NCBI RefSeq assembly: GCF_001969815.1
Contig: NZ_MRBK01000031.1
Span: 24,701 to 88,700, forward strand
Length of the DNA stretch: 64,000 nt
Direction: 5' to 3'
Source of the DNA: Bacillus swezeyi
GTDB taxonomy: Bacteria; Bacillota; Bacilli; Bacillales; Bacillaceae
Of the stretch, positions 48,101 through 57,786 are shown piece after piece (within the stretch, counting starts at the first letter, position 1; each line of letters starts with the position of its first letter). A model generated the notes under the pieces. That model had not been told where the DNA came from. It made no database searches and saw only the letters and a list, made by a program, of their open reading frames with translations. The position numbers and the translations under genes were made by a program.

Positions 48101-50899
48101 ATGAAAAGAATCGATAAAATATACCATCAGCTACTGGATAATTTTCGTGAATCTACTATAAATCAGCTTTTAAAGGTGCAAGGAAATTCAGCAAAGGAAA
48201 TTGCTCAACAATTGCAAATGGAGCGCTCCAATGTCAGCTTTGAATTGAACAACCTCGTTCGATCCAAAAAGGTCATCAAGGTTAAAACGTTCCCTGTTCG
48301 CTATGTCCCGGTTGAAACAGTGGAAAAAACGTTCGGCTGCAAATGGAATACAGACGATATGGAAGTGGAAGAGCTGAAGCAGCATTCCGGTCATCCAAAA
48401 AGGATGCGCCAAGACATTTCTACGAATCCACTGGAACTCATGATCGGGGCAAAAGGCAGCTTAAAGAAAGCGATCTCCCAAGCAAAAGCAGCTGTTTTTT
48501 ATCCTCCGCACGGTCTCCATATGCTGCTTTTAGGGCCGACGGGTTCCGGTAAATCGCTTTTTGCCAACCGGATTTATCAGTTCGCCATTTATTCTGAAAT
48601 TTTGAAGCCGGGCGCTCCATTTATTACATTTAATTGTGCAGACTACTATAACAATCCCCAATTGCTGCTCTCTCAATTATTTGGACATAAAAAAGGGAGT
48701 TTTACCGGAGCGGGCGACGATAAAGTCGGCTTAGTCGAACAGGCCGACGGAGGCATCCTTTTCATGGATGAAATACACCGCCTCCCTCCGGAAGGACAGG
48801 AAATGCTGTTTTATTTTATTGACAGCGGCACTTATAACCGGCTTGGAGAAACAGAGCATAAAAGGACATCAAAGGTATTGTTCATATGCGCGACTACAGA
48901 AAACCCAAGCTCTGCCTTATTAAAAACGTTTTTGCGAAGAATTCCGATGACGATACATATTCCTTCGCTTGAAGAACGCTCTCTGCAAGAAAGAGTCGAG
49001 CTGACGACATTTTTACTGGGGAAAGAAGCGGAGCGGATCAAGAAAAATTTAAGCGTCCACATTGATGTCTACAACGCGCTGATTCATTCTGCGAAATTTG
49101 GAAATGTGGGCCAGCTGAAATCGAATGTACAGCTGGTTTGTGCACACGGATTTTTAAATAATCTGGACAGGGATGATATTGTGGAACTGACCGTCCGGGA
49201 TCTGCCGGAGGACATCAAGCAAGACTGGATTTCAAGCAGCAAAAATATTGAAAGAAGCAAAATGATTTCTGAATACGTCAACATTACAACCATCATATCG
49301 CCGATTGTGGAGGATGAAACAACGAAGATTGATGAAGACCTTTCGTTTAATTTGTATCATTTGATAGAGCAAAAAGTCAAAATGTTAAATAAAGAAGGCT
49401 TATCAAGAAAGGATATTAATCAGTATATTTTGACGGATATCCATTTGCATGTTCGAAGTTTTTTTAATCAAAGAACGTTTCAAAACTACAACTTGCTGAA
49501 ATTTGTTGAAGACGATGTGCTTCAAATTACGAAAGAGCTGAAAGAAGTGGCCGAACATGAGCTGAATTGCAAATTCGACCGCAAATTCATCTATTTCTTA
49601 AGCATGCATATTGATTCATTTTTAAAGCGCGGAAAGCAAATCGATGTTTTAAATACACAGGAGACCGACGAAATCCGCGATACCCATGTGAAAGAATATC
49701 AGGTCGCACTGATTTTTAAAGATAAGATTGAAGAATATTTCAGAGTCGTCATTCCGGAAATAGAAGTCATCTACTTAACGATGCTGATTCATTCGATCAA
49801 ATCATTGGAAGAAAACAAAAGGGTGGGGATTGTAGTCGCTGCGCACGGCAACAGCATGGCAAATTCCTTGGTTGAAGTGGCGACTGAACTTTTAGGCAGC
49901 ACCCCTATCGTCGCAGTCGATATGCCTCTTGCGGTTTCCCCATCAGAAATCATCGAATGCCTCGCGGCTAAAATTCAGGAGGTTGACGAAGGAGAAGGCA
50001 TTTTAATGCTTGTTGACATGGGATCGCTTGCGATGCTGGAAAGCAGACTCGAGGAAAAAACCGGCGTAAAGATCAAAACAATCAGCAATGTTACCACATC
50101 AATGGTGCTGGATGCCGTGAGAAAGGTGAACTATTTGAATTTAAATCTGCATGCGATCTATGATTCAGTTAAAAAGGATTTTATCGAATTATGGGACAAA
50201 CAGCCGGCGGCATCCGGCAAAAAGAAGGCATTGGTCTCCATTTGCACGACAGGCAGCGGAACGGCCAAAAAGCTGGAAGAGATATTAACAACGATCGTAA
50301 ACAAGGCTTCTGATGATCCAATTAAAATCTTGACCGTTTCATCGATTAAATTGGCAAACAGCATAAAAAAGATCGAACAAGAGTATGAGATCGTTGCCAC
50401 AGTTGGAACGAAAAACCCAAAAATTGATGCTCCCCATGTATCTTTGGAAGTATTAATTGAAGGAGAAGGAGAAAAGATGATTCAACAGGCGATCACAAAA
50501 GGCCATGCTCCGATAAACGGCGGATTAACCAGCCCGAATATCATTGTGCGGGAGCTTTGCGAGGATAGTTTGAAAAAATATCTCGTGTTTTTGAACCCGT
50601 ATCATATTACAGAAATTTTACTGGAGTGGCTGCAAACGATCCAGGACGAATTAGGCATCATATTAAACAATTCAGTGATGATCAAAGTCATCGTGCACAC
50701 CGCTTTTGCTTTTGAAAGGGTGATTAAACAGAACCCGATCGCTTTTTCGGATGAAGAAGAAATAACCGATGAACTGGAAAAGGTCTATCACTTGACTGAG
50801 CAGACATTAATACCTTATGAAGAAAAACTTGGACTCAACATAAGCCGTGATGAAAAAATGTTTATCGCTTCGATTTTTGCTGAAGAATTGCAGCCGTAG
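48101..50899 (+). CDS. levR: Levanase operon activator LevR (sigma-54-dependent, PRD and PTS domains)
   Basis: LevR activates the sigma-54 promoter of levDEFG-sacC and is tuned by PTS phosphorylation. The 932-residue protein has, in order: an N-terminal helix-turn-helix (KEIAQQLQMERSNVSFELNNL); an AAA+ domain with Walker A GPTGSGKS (about 145-152), the sigma-54 contact loop KKGSFTGAGDDK and Walker B GGILFMDEIH; PRD1 (about 420-560); a mannose-class EIIA-like domain (VGIVVAAHGNSMANSLVEVA); an EIIB-like segment (ALVSICTTGSGTAKKLEEIL); and PRD2 with ERVIKQ near the end. ATG 48101 follows AAAAGGATG. Length agrees with B. subtilis LevR. Confidence 0.95.
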   Translation: MKRIDKIYHQLLDNFRESTINQLLKVQGNSAKEIAQQLQMERSNVSFELNNLVRSKKVIKVKTFPVRYVPVETVEKTFGCKWNTDDMEVEELKQHSGHPKRMRQDISTNPLELMIGAKGSLKKAISQAKAAVFYPPHGLHMLLLGPTGSGKSLFANRIYQFAIYSEILKPGAPFITFNCADYYNNPQLLLSQLFGHKKGSFTGAGDDKVGLVEQADGGILFMDEIHRLPPEGQEMLFYFIDSGTYNRLGETEHKRTSKVLFICATTENPSSALLKTFLRRIPMTIHIPSLEERSLQERVELTTFLLGKEAERIKKNLSVHIDVYNALIHSAKFGNVGQLKSNVQLVCAHGFLNNLDRDDIVELTVRDLPEDIKQDWISSSKNIERSKMISEYVNITTIISPIVEDETTKIDEDLSFNLYHLIEQKVKMLNKEGLSRKDINQYILTDIHLHVRSFFNQRTFQNYNLLKFVEDDVLQITKELKEVAEHELNCKFDRKFIYFLSMHIDSFLKRGKQIDVLNTQETDEIRDTHVKEYQVALIFKDKIEEYFRVVIPEIEVIYLTMLIHSIKSLEENKRVGIVVAAHGNSMANSLVEVATELLGSTPIVAVDMPLAVSPSEIIECLAAKIQEVDEGEGILMLVDMGSLAMLESRLEEKTGVKIKTISNVTTSMVLDAVRKVNYLNLNLHAIYDSVKKDFIELWDKQPAASGKKKALVSICTTGSGTAKKLEEILTTIVNKASDDPIKILTVSSIKLANSIKKIEQEYEIVATVGTKNPKIDAPHVSLEVLIEGEGEKMIQQAITKGHAPINGGLTSPNIIVRELCEDSLKKYLVFLNPYHITEILLEWLQTIQDELGIILNNSVMIKVIVHTAFAFERVIKQNPIAFSDEEEITDELEKVYHLTEQTLIPYEEKLGLNISRDEKMFIASIFAEELQP

Positions 50900-50936
50900 T
50901 CAAAAGCAGGCTGTTTTAAATACAGCTTTTTCCCGC

Positions 50937-50983
50937 GAACCTGTATTAAATGGATCCCCATTTTAATACAGGTTTATTTTTTT
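50937..50983 (+). terminator. Terminator after levR
   Basis: AACCTGTATTAAA and TTTAATACAGGTT pair with an inner TGG/CCA extension, then TTATTTTTTT. A shorter dyad GCTGTTTTAAATACAGC lies just upstream and could be part of a LevR upstream activating site. Confidence 0.8.
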
Positions 50984-51052
50984 ATGTGAATGTGTTTCAT
51001 CAAGAAAAAATAACCGACTTAAGATTCAATAAAAATTCTTAACACTCCTACC

Positions 51053-51070
51053 TTGGCACGATACTTGCAT
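51053..51070 (+). promoter_or_regulatory. Sigma-54 (SigL) promoter of levDEFG-sacC
   Basis: TTGGCACGATACTTGCAT has GG at 51055-51056 and GC at 51067-51068 with exactly ten bases between, the -24/-12 signature. It lies 39 bases before levD and downstream of levR, so LevR with SigL should drive it. Confidence 0.93.
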
Positions 51071-51108
51071 TATAAATAAGCGAACGAAAAAGGAAAGGAG
51101 CAAACATC

Positions 51109-51549
51109 ATGATTTCAGTCATTATTAGTGGTCATGGACATTTTCCCACAGCATTAAAAGAGTCTTCGGGCATGATATTCGGCGAAGAAGACAACCTCAT
51201 GGCGGTGCCGTTTTTAAAAGGGGAAGGCATCCAAACATTGCAAGAAAAATATAAACAGACGCTGAAGGGCATTCCCGAAGAACATGAAGTGCTTTTTTTG
51301 GTGGATATTTTTGGAGGGACGCCATATAACGCGGCCACACCGTACATCGTCGACGATCGAAGAATGGATATGGCAGCCGGTGTGAACCTGCCGATTTTGT
51401 TGGAAGCCTTAAGCCTGAGAGGACATATGCCTCTTAAAGAATTGCTGAACCAATTGAAAAACATGAGTCAACAAACTTTCCAAGTGTGCAGCGAACATTT
51501 AGAAAACATAAAAAGCGCCCATCAAGAAAGAGAGGATGAATTATTATGA
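51109..51549 (+). CDS. levD: PTS fructose-specific EIIA component LevD (mannose class)
   Basis: Accepts phosphate from HPr and passes it to LevE. The 146-residue protein has the phosphorylated histidine in IISGHGHFPTALKES (about H9) and VDIFGGTPYNAA. ATG follows AAAGGAGCAAAC. It overlaps levE by four bases. In B. subtilis LevD and LevE also regulate LevR by phosphorylation, linking uptake to expression. Confidence 0.94.
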   Translation: MISVIISGHGHFPTALKESSGMIFGEEDNLMAVPFLKGEGIQTLQEKYKQTLKGIPEEHEVLFLVDIFGGTPYNAATPYIVDDRRMDMAAGVNLPILLEALSLRGHMPLKELLNQLKNMSQQTFQVCSEHLENIKSAHQEREDELL

Positions 51550-52037
51550 AAATTGTTTTGTCAAGAATTGATGACCGCTTCATTCACGGCCAAGTTTTAA
51601 CACGGTGGATTAAAATTCATGCGGCTGATCGAATCATCATCGTTTCAGATGACATTGCCGCTGATGAAATGAGAAAAACGCTGATCCTTTCGGTTGCACC
51701 TTCAAATGTAAAAGCGAGCGCCGTCTCTATTTCGAAGATGGCAAAAGCGTTTCATAGTCCCCGCTACCAAGATACAACAGCGATGCTTTTATTTGAAAAA
51801 CCGGGCGACATTGTATCACTTATTGAAGCAGGCGTACTCATCGATACAGTCAATGTCGGAGGGATGCGCTTCGAGAATAACCGCCGGCAAATTACGAAAT
51901 CGGTAAGCGTCACAGAAAAAGATATCGAGGCGTTTGAAGCATTATATGAGAAAGGCGTAAAACTGGAATTGCGGCAGCTTCCTTCAGACAACAGTGAAGA
52001 CTTTATGCAGATTGTAAGAAATGTCATCAATTCATAA
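51546..52037 (+). CDS. levE: PTS fructose-specific EIIB component LevE
   Basis: The 163-residue mannose-class EIIB protein receives phosphate from LevD on the histidine in RIDDRFIHGQVLTRW (about H15) and donates it to incoming fructose. VNVGGMRFENNRRQITKSVSV is a family motif. It starts within the levD stop region (ATGA-type overlap), consistent with translational coupling. Confidence 0.94.
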   Translation: MKIVLSRIDDRFIHGQVLTRWIKIHAADRIIIVSDDIAADEMRKTLILSVAPSNVKASAVSISKMAKAFHSPRYQDTTAMLLFEKPGDIVSLIEAGVLIDTVNVGGMRFENNRRQITKSVSVTEKDIEAFEALYEKGVKLELRQLPSDNSEDFMQIVRNVINS

Positions 52038-52052
52038 AGGGGGAATTAGAAG

Positions 52053-52853
52053 ATGACTACAATACAAATCATTTTGTTGTTGATCATCGCCGCCATTACA
52101 GGCATAGGAAGTGTACTGGATGAGGGGCAGACGCACCGCCCGCTGATTGCCTGCACCTTGGTCGGCTTGGTGCTCGGGGATCTCAAGACAGGAATCATTC
52201 TGGGCGGAACACTGGAGCTGATGGCGCTGGGCTGGATGAATGTCGGCCTTGCGATGGCGCCTGATACTGCCATCGCTTCTGTTATTTCAACCATTTTAGT
52301 CATTACGGCTGATCAGGGAATCGGCGAAGGCATTGCCGTCGCTGTCGCTTTGGCCGCTGCAGGGCAGGCGCTGACCATTTTTGTCCGCACGATCACGGTC
52401 TTTTTAATTCACCGCGCTGACAAATACGCAAAGGATGGCAATTTTAAAGGAATCGAAATCATGCATATCACCGCCATGGCGTTTCAGGCGCTGCGCGTCA
52501 TGATTCCCACATTGATCGTGGCATTGATCAGTGTCAGCGCCGTTCAAGCTTTCTTGGGGAATATTCCGGAAGTCATTACAAAAGGTTTGCAGGTAGGAGG
52601 AGGAATTATCGTTGTCGTCGGGTATGCCATGGTGATCAATATGATGAACATTCCTTATTTAAAGCCATTCTTCTATATCGGCTTTTTATTGGCGGCATTT
52701 ACTGACTTTAACTTAGTAGGATTCGGAGCCCTTGGACTCTGTCTGGCATTTTTATATCAGCAGGTCATGCAAAAAAATCAGGCGCAGGGAGCAGTCGCCG
52801 CAGCTGCGGACAACAACATGGCCGTTTATGATGATGATGATCTTGATGCCTAA
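52053..52853 (+). CDS. levF: PTS fructose-specific EIIC component LevF
   Basis: The 266-residue membrane channel subunit of the mannose-class fructose PTS. It has several hydrophobic helices (IQIILLLIIAAITGIGSVLDE; GLVLGDLKTGIILGGTLELMALGW; IGFLLAAFTDFNLVGFGALGLCLAF) and an acidic tail DDDDLDA. The EIIC signature GGTLELMALGWMNVG is present. ATG follows AAAGGGGG. With LevG it forms the membrane translocator. Confidence 0.94.
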   Translation: MTTIQIILLLIIAAITGIGSVLDEGQTHRPLIACTLVGLVLGDLKTGIILGGTLELMALGWMNVGLAMAPDTAIASVISTILVITADQGIGEGIAVAVALAAAGQALTIFVRTITVFLIHRADKYAKDGNFKGIEIMHITAMAFQALRVMIPTLIVALISVSAVQAFLGNIPEVITKGLQVGGGIIVVVGYAMVINMMNIPYLKPFFYIGFLLAAFTDFNLVGFGALGLCLAFLYQQVMQKNQAQGAVAAAADNNMAVYDDDDLDA

Positions 52854-52870
52854 CATTAAGGAGGGATGAA

Positions 52871-53701
52871 ATGATGGAAACAGAAAAAAGATTGACGAAA
52901 AGAGAAATTTTCAGCATGTTTATTCGTTCAAATTTTTTGCTCGGATCTTTTAACTTTGAGCGCGTGCAGGCAATGGGCTATTGCTATGTCATGATACCGG
53001 CGATTAAAAAGCTGTACGGTCCGGGAGCAAAAAGAAGCGAAGCACTCAAGCGCCACTTGGAATGGTTTAATACACATCCGTGGCTGACAGCGCCCATATT
53101 CGGTGTGACAGCCGCCATGGAAGAAGAAATGGCCAACAATAAAGGAATTGATGCAAAAGCAATCAATGGGATGAAAATCGGTTTAATGGGCCCGTTAGCG
53201 GGTGTGGGCGATCCTATTTTTTGGGGGACATTGCGTCCGGTACTGGCCGCTTTAGGAGCCTCGCTTGCCTTAGGGGGAAACATCGCCGGGCCTTTGCTAT
53301 TCTTTTTCTTAATTAACGCCGTAAGATTAAGCACGAAATATTACGGTTTAAAGTACGGCTATGTTAAAGGAATGGAAATTTTGCAGGATTTGGTTGGGAA
53401 TCGCATTCAAAAACTGACGGAAGGCGCTTCCATACTCGGGCTGTTTGTGATGGGGGCTCTGGTCTCAAAATGGACCACCATCAACATTCCAATCGTTGTT
53501 TCAAGAATTAAGGATGAATCCGGCAAAGTTGATGTTCAGACCGTGCAGAATGTTTTAGACAGCATCATGCCGGGTGCACTGCCTTTAGGGTTGACCTTGC
53601 TCGTGGCGTGGATGCTGCGCAAAGGAGTGAATCCTCTTCTCATTATATTCGGCATCTTCATCATCGGAATTCTTGGCTATTGGGCCGGATTCCTGAAATA
53701 A
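52871..53701 (+). CDS. levG: PTS fructose-specific EIID component LevG
   Basis: The 276-residue EIID protein of the mannose class, with the typical soluble N-terminus (LTKREIFSMFIRSNFLLGSFNFERVQ), the GLMGPLAGVGDPIFWGTLRP signature and two C-terminal helices (IMPGALPLGLTLLVAWML; PLLIIFGIFIIGILGYW). ATG at 52871 follows AAGGAGGGATGAA. It is the last transport gene before sacC. Confidence 0.94.
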   Translation: MMETEKRLTKREIFSMFIRSNFLLGSFNFERVQAMGYCYVMIPAIKKLYGPGAKRSEALKRHLEWFNTHPWLTAPIFGVTAAMEEEMANNKGIDAKAINGMKIGLMGPLAGVGDPIFWGTLRPVLAALGASLALGGNIAGPLLFFFLINAVRLSTKYYGLKYGYVKGMEILQDLVGNRIQKLTEGASILGLFVMGALVSKWTTINIPIVVSRIKDESGKVDVQTVQNVLDSIMPGALPLGLTLLVAWMLRKGVNPLLIIFGIFIIGILGYWAGFLK

Positions 53702-53786
53702 GCTGTTTTAGGCGAGACTGAAAATCAAGCAAAGTGCAAACCGAGACAGTCAGGCCCTTCCGGCAGGGCAAAAAATTTACCGTGAA

Positions 53787-53900
53787 ATGAAATATGCTGT
53801 GCGGCCAATCAACGACAGAACCTTGGCTGCAGACAGCGATTTTAACAATCATAGCAGTTTAGCGGCAGCAGAAAGCGGCGTCGGAAAGATGAAAGTATAA
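53787..53900 (+). CDS. Doubtful 37-codon frame between levG and sacC
   Basis: A frame open from a stop at about 53709 contains ATG 53787 and encodes MKYAVRPINDRTLAADSDFN then NHSSLAAAESGVGKMKV, ending as the sacC ribosome site begins. It lacks its own ribosome site. It may be a remnant of a gene once present between levG and sacC, or chance. Confidence 0.2.
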   Translation: MKYAVRPINDRTLAADSDFNNHSSLAAAESGVGKMKV

Positions 53901-53915
53901 GGAGAGGAGAGAAGT

Positions 53916-55955
53916 TTGAAAGTGGAGAAAAAACTCATGCAAATTGGAATCATGTTGATGCTGCTACTTTCTGCGGCCCTTCCTGTTTATGCAGCCGACT
54001 CAAGCTACTATAATGAAGAGCATCGGCCGGCGTACCATTTCACCCCTGAAGCAAACTGGATGAATGACCCAAACGGAATGGTTTATTATGCGGGGGAATA
54101 TCATCTATTCTATCAATATCACCCCTATGGATTACAGTGGGGGCCGATGCATTGGGGGCATGCGGTAAGCAAAGATTTAGTCAGATGGGAGCACCTGCCC
54201 GTTGCATTGTCTCCGGATGAGAAAGGGACGATTTTTTCAGGCAGCGCAGTAGTGGATTGGAATAATACAAGCGGTTTTCAGACAGGGGAGGAGAAGCCGC
54301 TTGTAGCCATTTATACGCAGGATCGGGAAGGCGTTCAAGCGCAAAGCATCGCCTACAGCAATGACAAAGGGAGAACATGGACGAAATACTCAGGCAATCC
54401 CGTCATTCCCAACCAGGGAAAAAAGGACTTTCGCGATCCGAAAGTATTTTGGCATGAAGAGACAAAAAAGTGGGTAATGGTGATTGCGGCCGGTGATCGA
54501 ATCCTCATTTACACATCCAGCAATCTGAAGGAATGGACTTATGCCAGTGAATTTGGACAGGGACATGGAAGCCATGAAGGAGTATGGGAATGTCCGGATT
54601 TGTTTGAGCTTTCTGTAGACGGCAATCCAAATCAAAAGAAATGGGTGCTGCAAGTCAGTGTTGGGAACGGGGCTGTTTCAGGAGGATCGGGCATGCAATA
54701 TTTCATAGGGGATTTTGATGGAACGGCTTTTAAAAATGAAAACCCGCCAGAACAAGTGTTATGGACCGATTACGGCAAAGACTTCTATGCGGCTGTCACC
54801 TGGTCTGATATCCCGTCATCAGACGGACGGCGGCTTTGGCTGGGATGGATGAGCAATTGGCAATATGCAAACGATGTTCCTACATCCCCATGGAGAAGTG
54901 CGATGACTATTCCACGCGAGCTAAAATTGAAAGCGCTTTCTGATGGGTACAGAGTCATTCAATCCCCAATAACAGAGCTGCAATCCATCCGGGGGACGTC
55001 TCGAAGGTGGAAAAACAACATCATATCGTCTGCAAGCAGTCATTTGCTGCCAGGTCAATCTGGCGACGCCTACGAAATCAATGCAGAATTCCAAGTGCAT
55101 GCCGGATCGGCTGCCGAATTCGGTTTTAAGGTTCGAAAAGGAGGAAATCAATATACAAAAATCGGCTATCACAAAAACAGCGCTTTATTGTTCGTTGACC
55201 GGAGCAGGTCCGGAAACGTTTCCTTCAATCCGAGCTTTAATACCGGGAAGCATGCGGCTCCACTGCGTCCGGTAAATGGAAAGGTAAAGATGCGCATTTT
55301 TGTTGACCGCTCTTCAGTCGAGGTATTTGGAAACGATGGGCGGCAGGTGATCACCGATATCATTTTCCCGGATCAATCGAGCAAAGGGCTAGAAGTATAT
55401 GCGTCGAACGGTTTTGTAAAACTGAACTCTATGACGATCCATCCTCTGAAGAAAATATGGGGACAGTCGCCATTTACATCCAATTTGTCCGGCTGGACGA
55501 CTGTAAACGGTGTTTGGGCGGACACAATTGATGGAAAGCAAGGGCGCTCTGACGGCGATTCCTTCATTTTATCTTCATCATCCGGATCAGACTTCACATA
55601 TGAATCTGATATCACGGTTAAGGATGGAAATGGAAGAGGGGCGGGAGCTCTCGTGTTTCGGGCTGATCAAGAGGTTAAAAACGGCTATCTTGCCAATGTC
55701 GATGCCAAAAATGACGTCGTCAAATTTTTCAAGTTTGAAAACGGAATGGCCGCTGTCATCGCCGAACACAAAACACCGATCGATGTCAATCAAACCTATC
55801 ACTTGAAAACGGTGGCCAGCGGCACCAACTTTAAAATTTATCTGGATGATCGATTAGTGATAGATGTCGATGACTCTGCATTTGCAAATGGAACATTTGG
55901 TTTAAACGTTTGGGATGCGACGGCAGCTTTCCAGAATGTTTACGTCAATCAATGA
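53916..55955 (+). CDS. sacC: Secreted levanase SacC (GH32)
   Basis: Hydrolyses levan, inulin and sucrose outside the cell to fructose, which LevDEFG imports. The 679-residue protein has a Sec signal peptide (MKVEKKLMQIGIMLMLLLSA, cleavage after VYA), the GH32 five-bladed propeller with nucleophile motif ANWMNDPNGM, RDPKVF and acid/base motif WECPDLF, a beta-sandwich (about 370-510) and a C-terminal concanavalin-like lectin domain (about 515-675). TTG at 53916 follows AAGGAGAGGAGAG. It closely matches B. subtilis SacC (677 residues). It lies downstream of levG without an intervening terminator. Confidence 0.96.
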   Translation: MKVEKKLMQIGIMLMLLLSAALPVYAADSSYYNEEHRPAYHFTPEANWMNDPNGMVYYAGEYHLFYQYHPYGLQWGPMHWGHAVSKDLVRWEHLPVALSPDEKGTIFSGSAVVDWNNTSGFQTGEEKPLVAIYTQDREGVQAQSIAYSNDKGRTWTKYSGNPVIPNQGKKDFRDPKVFWHEETKKWVMVIAAGDRILIYTSSNLKEWTYASEFGQGHGSHEGVWECPDLFELSVDGNPNQKKWVLQVSVGNGAVSGGSGMQYFIGDFDGTAFKNENPPEQVLWTDYGKDFYAAVTWSDIPSSDGRRLWLGWMSNWQYANDVPTSPWRSAMTIPRELKLKALSDGYRVIQSPITELQSIRGTSRRWKNNIISSASSHLLPGQSGDAYEINAEFQVHAGSAAEFGFKVRKGGNQYTKIGYHKNSALLFVDRSRSGNVSFNPSFNTGKHAAPLRPVNGKVKMRIFVDRSSVEVFGNDGRQVITDIIFPDQSSKGLEVYASNGFVKLNSMTIHPLKKIWGQSPFTSNLSGWTTVNGVWADTIDGKQGRSDGDSFILSSSSGSDFTYESDITVKDGNGRGAGALVFRADQEVKNGYLANVDAKNDVVKFFKFENGMAAVIAEHKTPIDVNQTYHLKTVASGTNFKIYLDDRLVIDVDDSAFANGTFGLNVWDATAAFQNVYVNQ

Positions 55956-55958
55956 CAA

Positions 55959-56012
55959 AGAGGCTGGAATTCCAGCCTGACAGTCCGGATTTTTATAATC
56001 CGGACTGTTTAT
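55959..56012 (+). terminator. Double hairpin terminator after sacC
   Basis: AGGCTGGAATTCCAGCCT (55960-55977) is followed by ACAGTCCGGAT...ATCCGGACTGT (55980-56009) and TTTATG. The rest of the gap to 56405 is AT-rich; an AAACC-GTCGT-GGTTT dyad near 56346 is the only other structure seen. Confidence 0.85.
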
Positions 56013-56405
56013 GTTTGAAATCGTTTCCAGTGCCAGTAAAAGTAAATAAAGACCGGCAATTAAACGAAAAAACCTCTTTTTTTCAGAGAAAGGAGGGTTA
56101 ATGAACATCACACTCATTGGGGGTGCGAATAATACAAGAAGGAAATATTTATATTCTTGTTTTTTTCAAGCGGCTTATCTATCTGTTTTTTATTACAAAA
56201 CATCATAACATCCTATGAGAATTTATGTAATAAGTAAGAGATCACTAGTGTATATATTTAAGAATACTTAGATCGAACCAGCATTTAAAAGTGTCATGCC
56301 CTGATAAAATGAAATGTTCGAATGCTGGTTATTGATAGCATAACAAACCGTCGTGGTTTATAATTCTATTAAAGGCTTATATTAACAAAGATGGAGGTTG
56401 TCTGA

Positions 56406-57644
56406 ATGTCTTCAAAGCATGAGAAGAGCTCCACCATATTGTCGGAAAGTCAATTGTCTTCGGCGGCATTTAAAGATGAAGCGTATGATTTTTACAAAGA
56501 ATGGCGCGCATCTCGCTCTCTTTACCCTGTATCTTTGAGAGATCTGGGGGAAGGCTGGCTCATTACGAGATATGATGATGCCATACATCTATTAAAGGAT
56601 GCAAGATTAAAGAAAAACTATGAAAATGTATTTACCGAAGAAGAAGAGAACCGTCCCGTTCTTTTGGAAAATGAAGAACCTTTATCAAAGCATATGCTCA
56701 ACTCAGACCCCCCTGATCACAGCCGCTTGCGCTCCCTTGTTCAGAAAGCATTTACTCCCCGAATGATTTTGCAGCTTGAAGACAGAATTCAACAGATCGC
56801 CGATTCTTTATTGGATAAAGTACAACCCAATCATTCCATGAACCTTGTCGACGATTTCGCTTTCCCTTTGCCGATTATCGTGATAAGTGAAATGCTTGGC
56901 ATTCCCCTTGAAGATCGTCAAAAATTCAGGGTTTGGTCGCAAACGATTATTGATTTTGCAGATACACCTGAAAGCATGGAGGAAAACAATCATAAAATAG
57001 GAGAATTCGCTGAATACCTGGAATACTTAGTTCATAAAAAAAGGAACGAACCTGCAGAAGATTTAATCAGTGCATTAATTCAGGCAGAAGACGAAGGAAC
57101 AACATTAAGTACAGAAGAGCTGTACTCGACAATTATGCTGCTTATCGTTGCAGGGCATGAAACAACCGTAAATTTAATCACCAATATGACATACGCATTG
57201 CTGAGTTATCCCGATCAATTGGAGAAACTTCGCCAACAACCGAACTTGATGGATTCAGCCGTAGAAGAGGCATTGCGGTTTCACAGTCCCGTGGAATTAA
57301 CGACCATTCGCTGGGCGGCTGAACCGTTTGTATTGCACGGGCAAGAGATTAAACGAAAAGATTTAATCATCATTTCATTAGCATCCGCCAACCGCGATGA
57401 AGAAATATTCCCGAATGCTGAGATGTTTGATATTGAAAGAAAGAACAACCGCCATATTGCCTTTGGCCACGGGAGTCACTTTTGTCTCGGCGCACCGCTT
57501 GCCCGTTTGGAAGCAAAGATTTCCATTTCCGCATTATTGCGCCGCTGCCCAAATATAAAGATAAAAGACGAAAGGGAACAAATGAAATGGAAAGGGAACT
57601 TTCTGATGAGAGCTTTAGAAGAGCTGCCACTATCTTTCTCATGA
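56406..57644 (+). CDS. Cytochrome P450, CYP107-like class I
   Basis: A 412-residue soluble bacterial P450 needing separate ferredoxin or flavodoxin partners. It shows NSDPPDHSRLRSLVQKAFTP, the I-helix oxygen-binding motif VAGHETTVNL, ExxR in VEEALRF, and the haem loop FGHGSHFCLGAPLARLEA. The pattern is close to the Bacillus YjiB/PksS (CYP107) group that modifies polyketides, macrolides or steroids; no biosynthetic cluster is next to it. ATG 56406 follows GATGGAGGTTG. A terminator follows. Confidence 0.88.
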   Translation: MSSKHEKSSTILSESQLSSAAFKDEAYDFYKEWRASRSLYPVSLRDLGEGWLITRYDDAIHLLKDARLKKNYENVFTEEEENRPVLLENEEPLSKHMLNSDPPDHSRLRSLVQKAFTPRMILQLEDRIQQIADSLLDKVQPNHSMNLVDDFAFPLPIIVISEMLGIPLEDRQKFRVWSQTIIDFADTPESMEENNHKIGEFAEYLEYLVHKKRNEPAEDLISALIQAEDEGTTLSTEELYSTIMLLIVAGHETTVNLITNMTYALLSYPDQLEKLRQQPNLMDSAVEEALRFHSPVELTTIRWAAEPFVLHGQEIKRKDLIIISLASANRDEEIFPNAEMFDIERKNNRHIAFGHGSHFCLGAPLARLEAKISISALLRRCPNIKIKDEREQMKWKGNFLMRALEELPLSFS

Positions 57645-57671
57645 TAGTGACGTCACTTAGAATCTGCAGGA

Positions 57672-57708
57672 AGAAGAGTCCTTAGGCTATCACAAAAGGA
57701 CTCTTTAC
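57672..57708 (+). terminator. Terminator after the CYP107-like gene
   Basis: AAGAGTCCTT and AAGGACTCTT pair, then TACATTTTT. Confidence 0.78.
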
Positions 57709-57761
57709 ATTTTTCACTTCAAGAGCGGATGGATCTTGTTGGATAAGTTTTATTCTAACTT

Positions 57762-57783
57762 AAAAAAGCCCTGAAAAGGGCCG
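57762..57783 (-). terminator. Terminator of the DUF4352 lipoprotein gene
   Basis: On the minus strand GCCCTTTTCAGGGC followed by six T. Confidence 0.75.
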
Positions 57784-57786
57784 TCT

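Noticed and set aside
50905..51050. Catabolite-responsive element and LevR upstream activating site before levD
   Set aside because: TGAATGTGTTTCAT near 50986 lacks the central CG of a cre site, and the GCTGTTTTAAATACAGC dyad cannot be told from part of the levR terminator region by eye.
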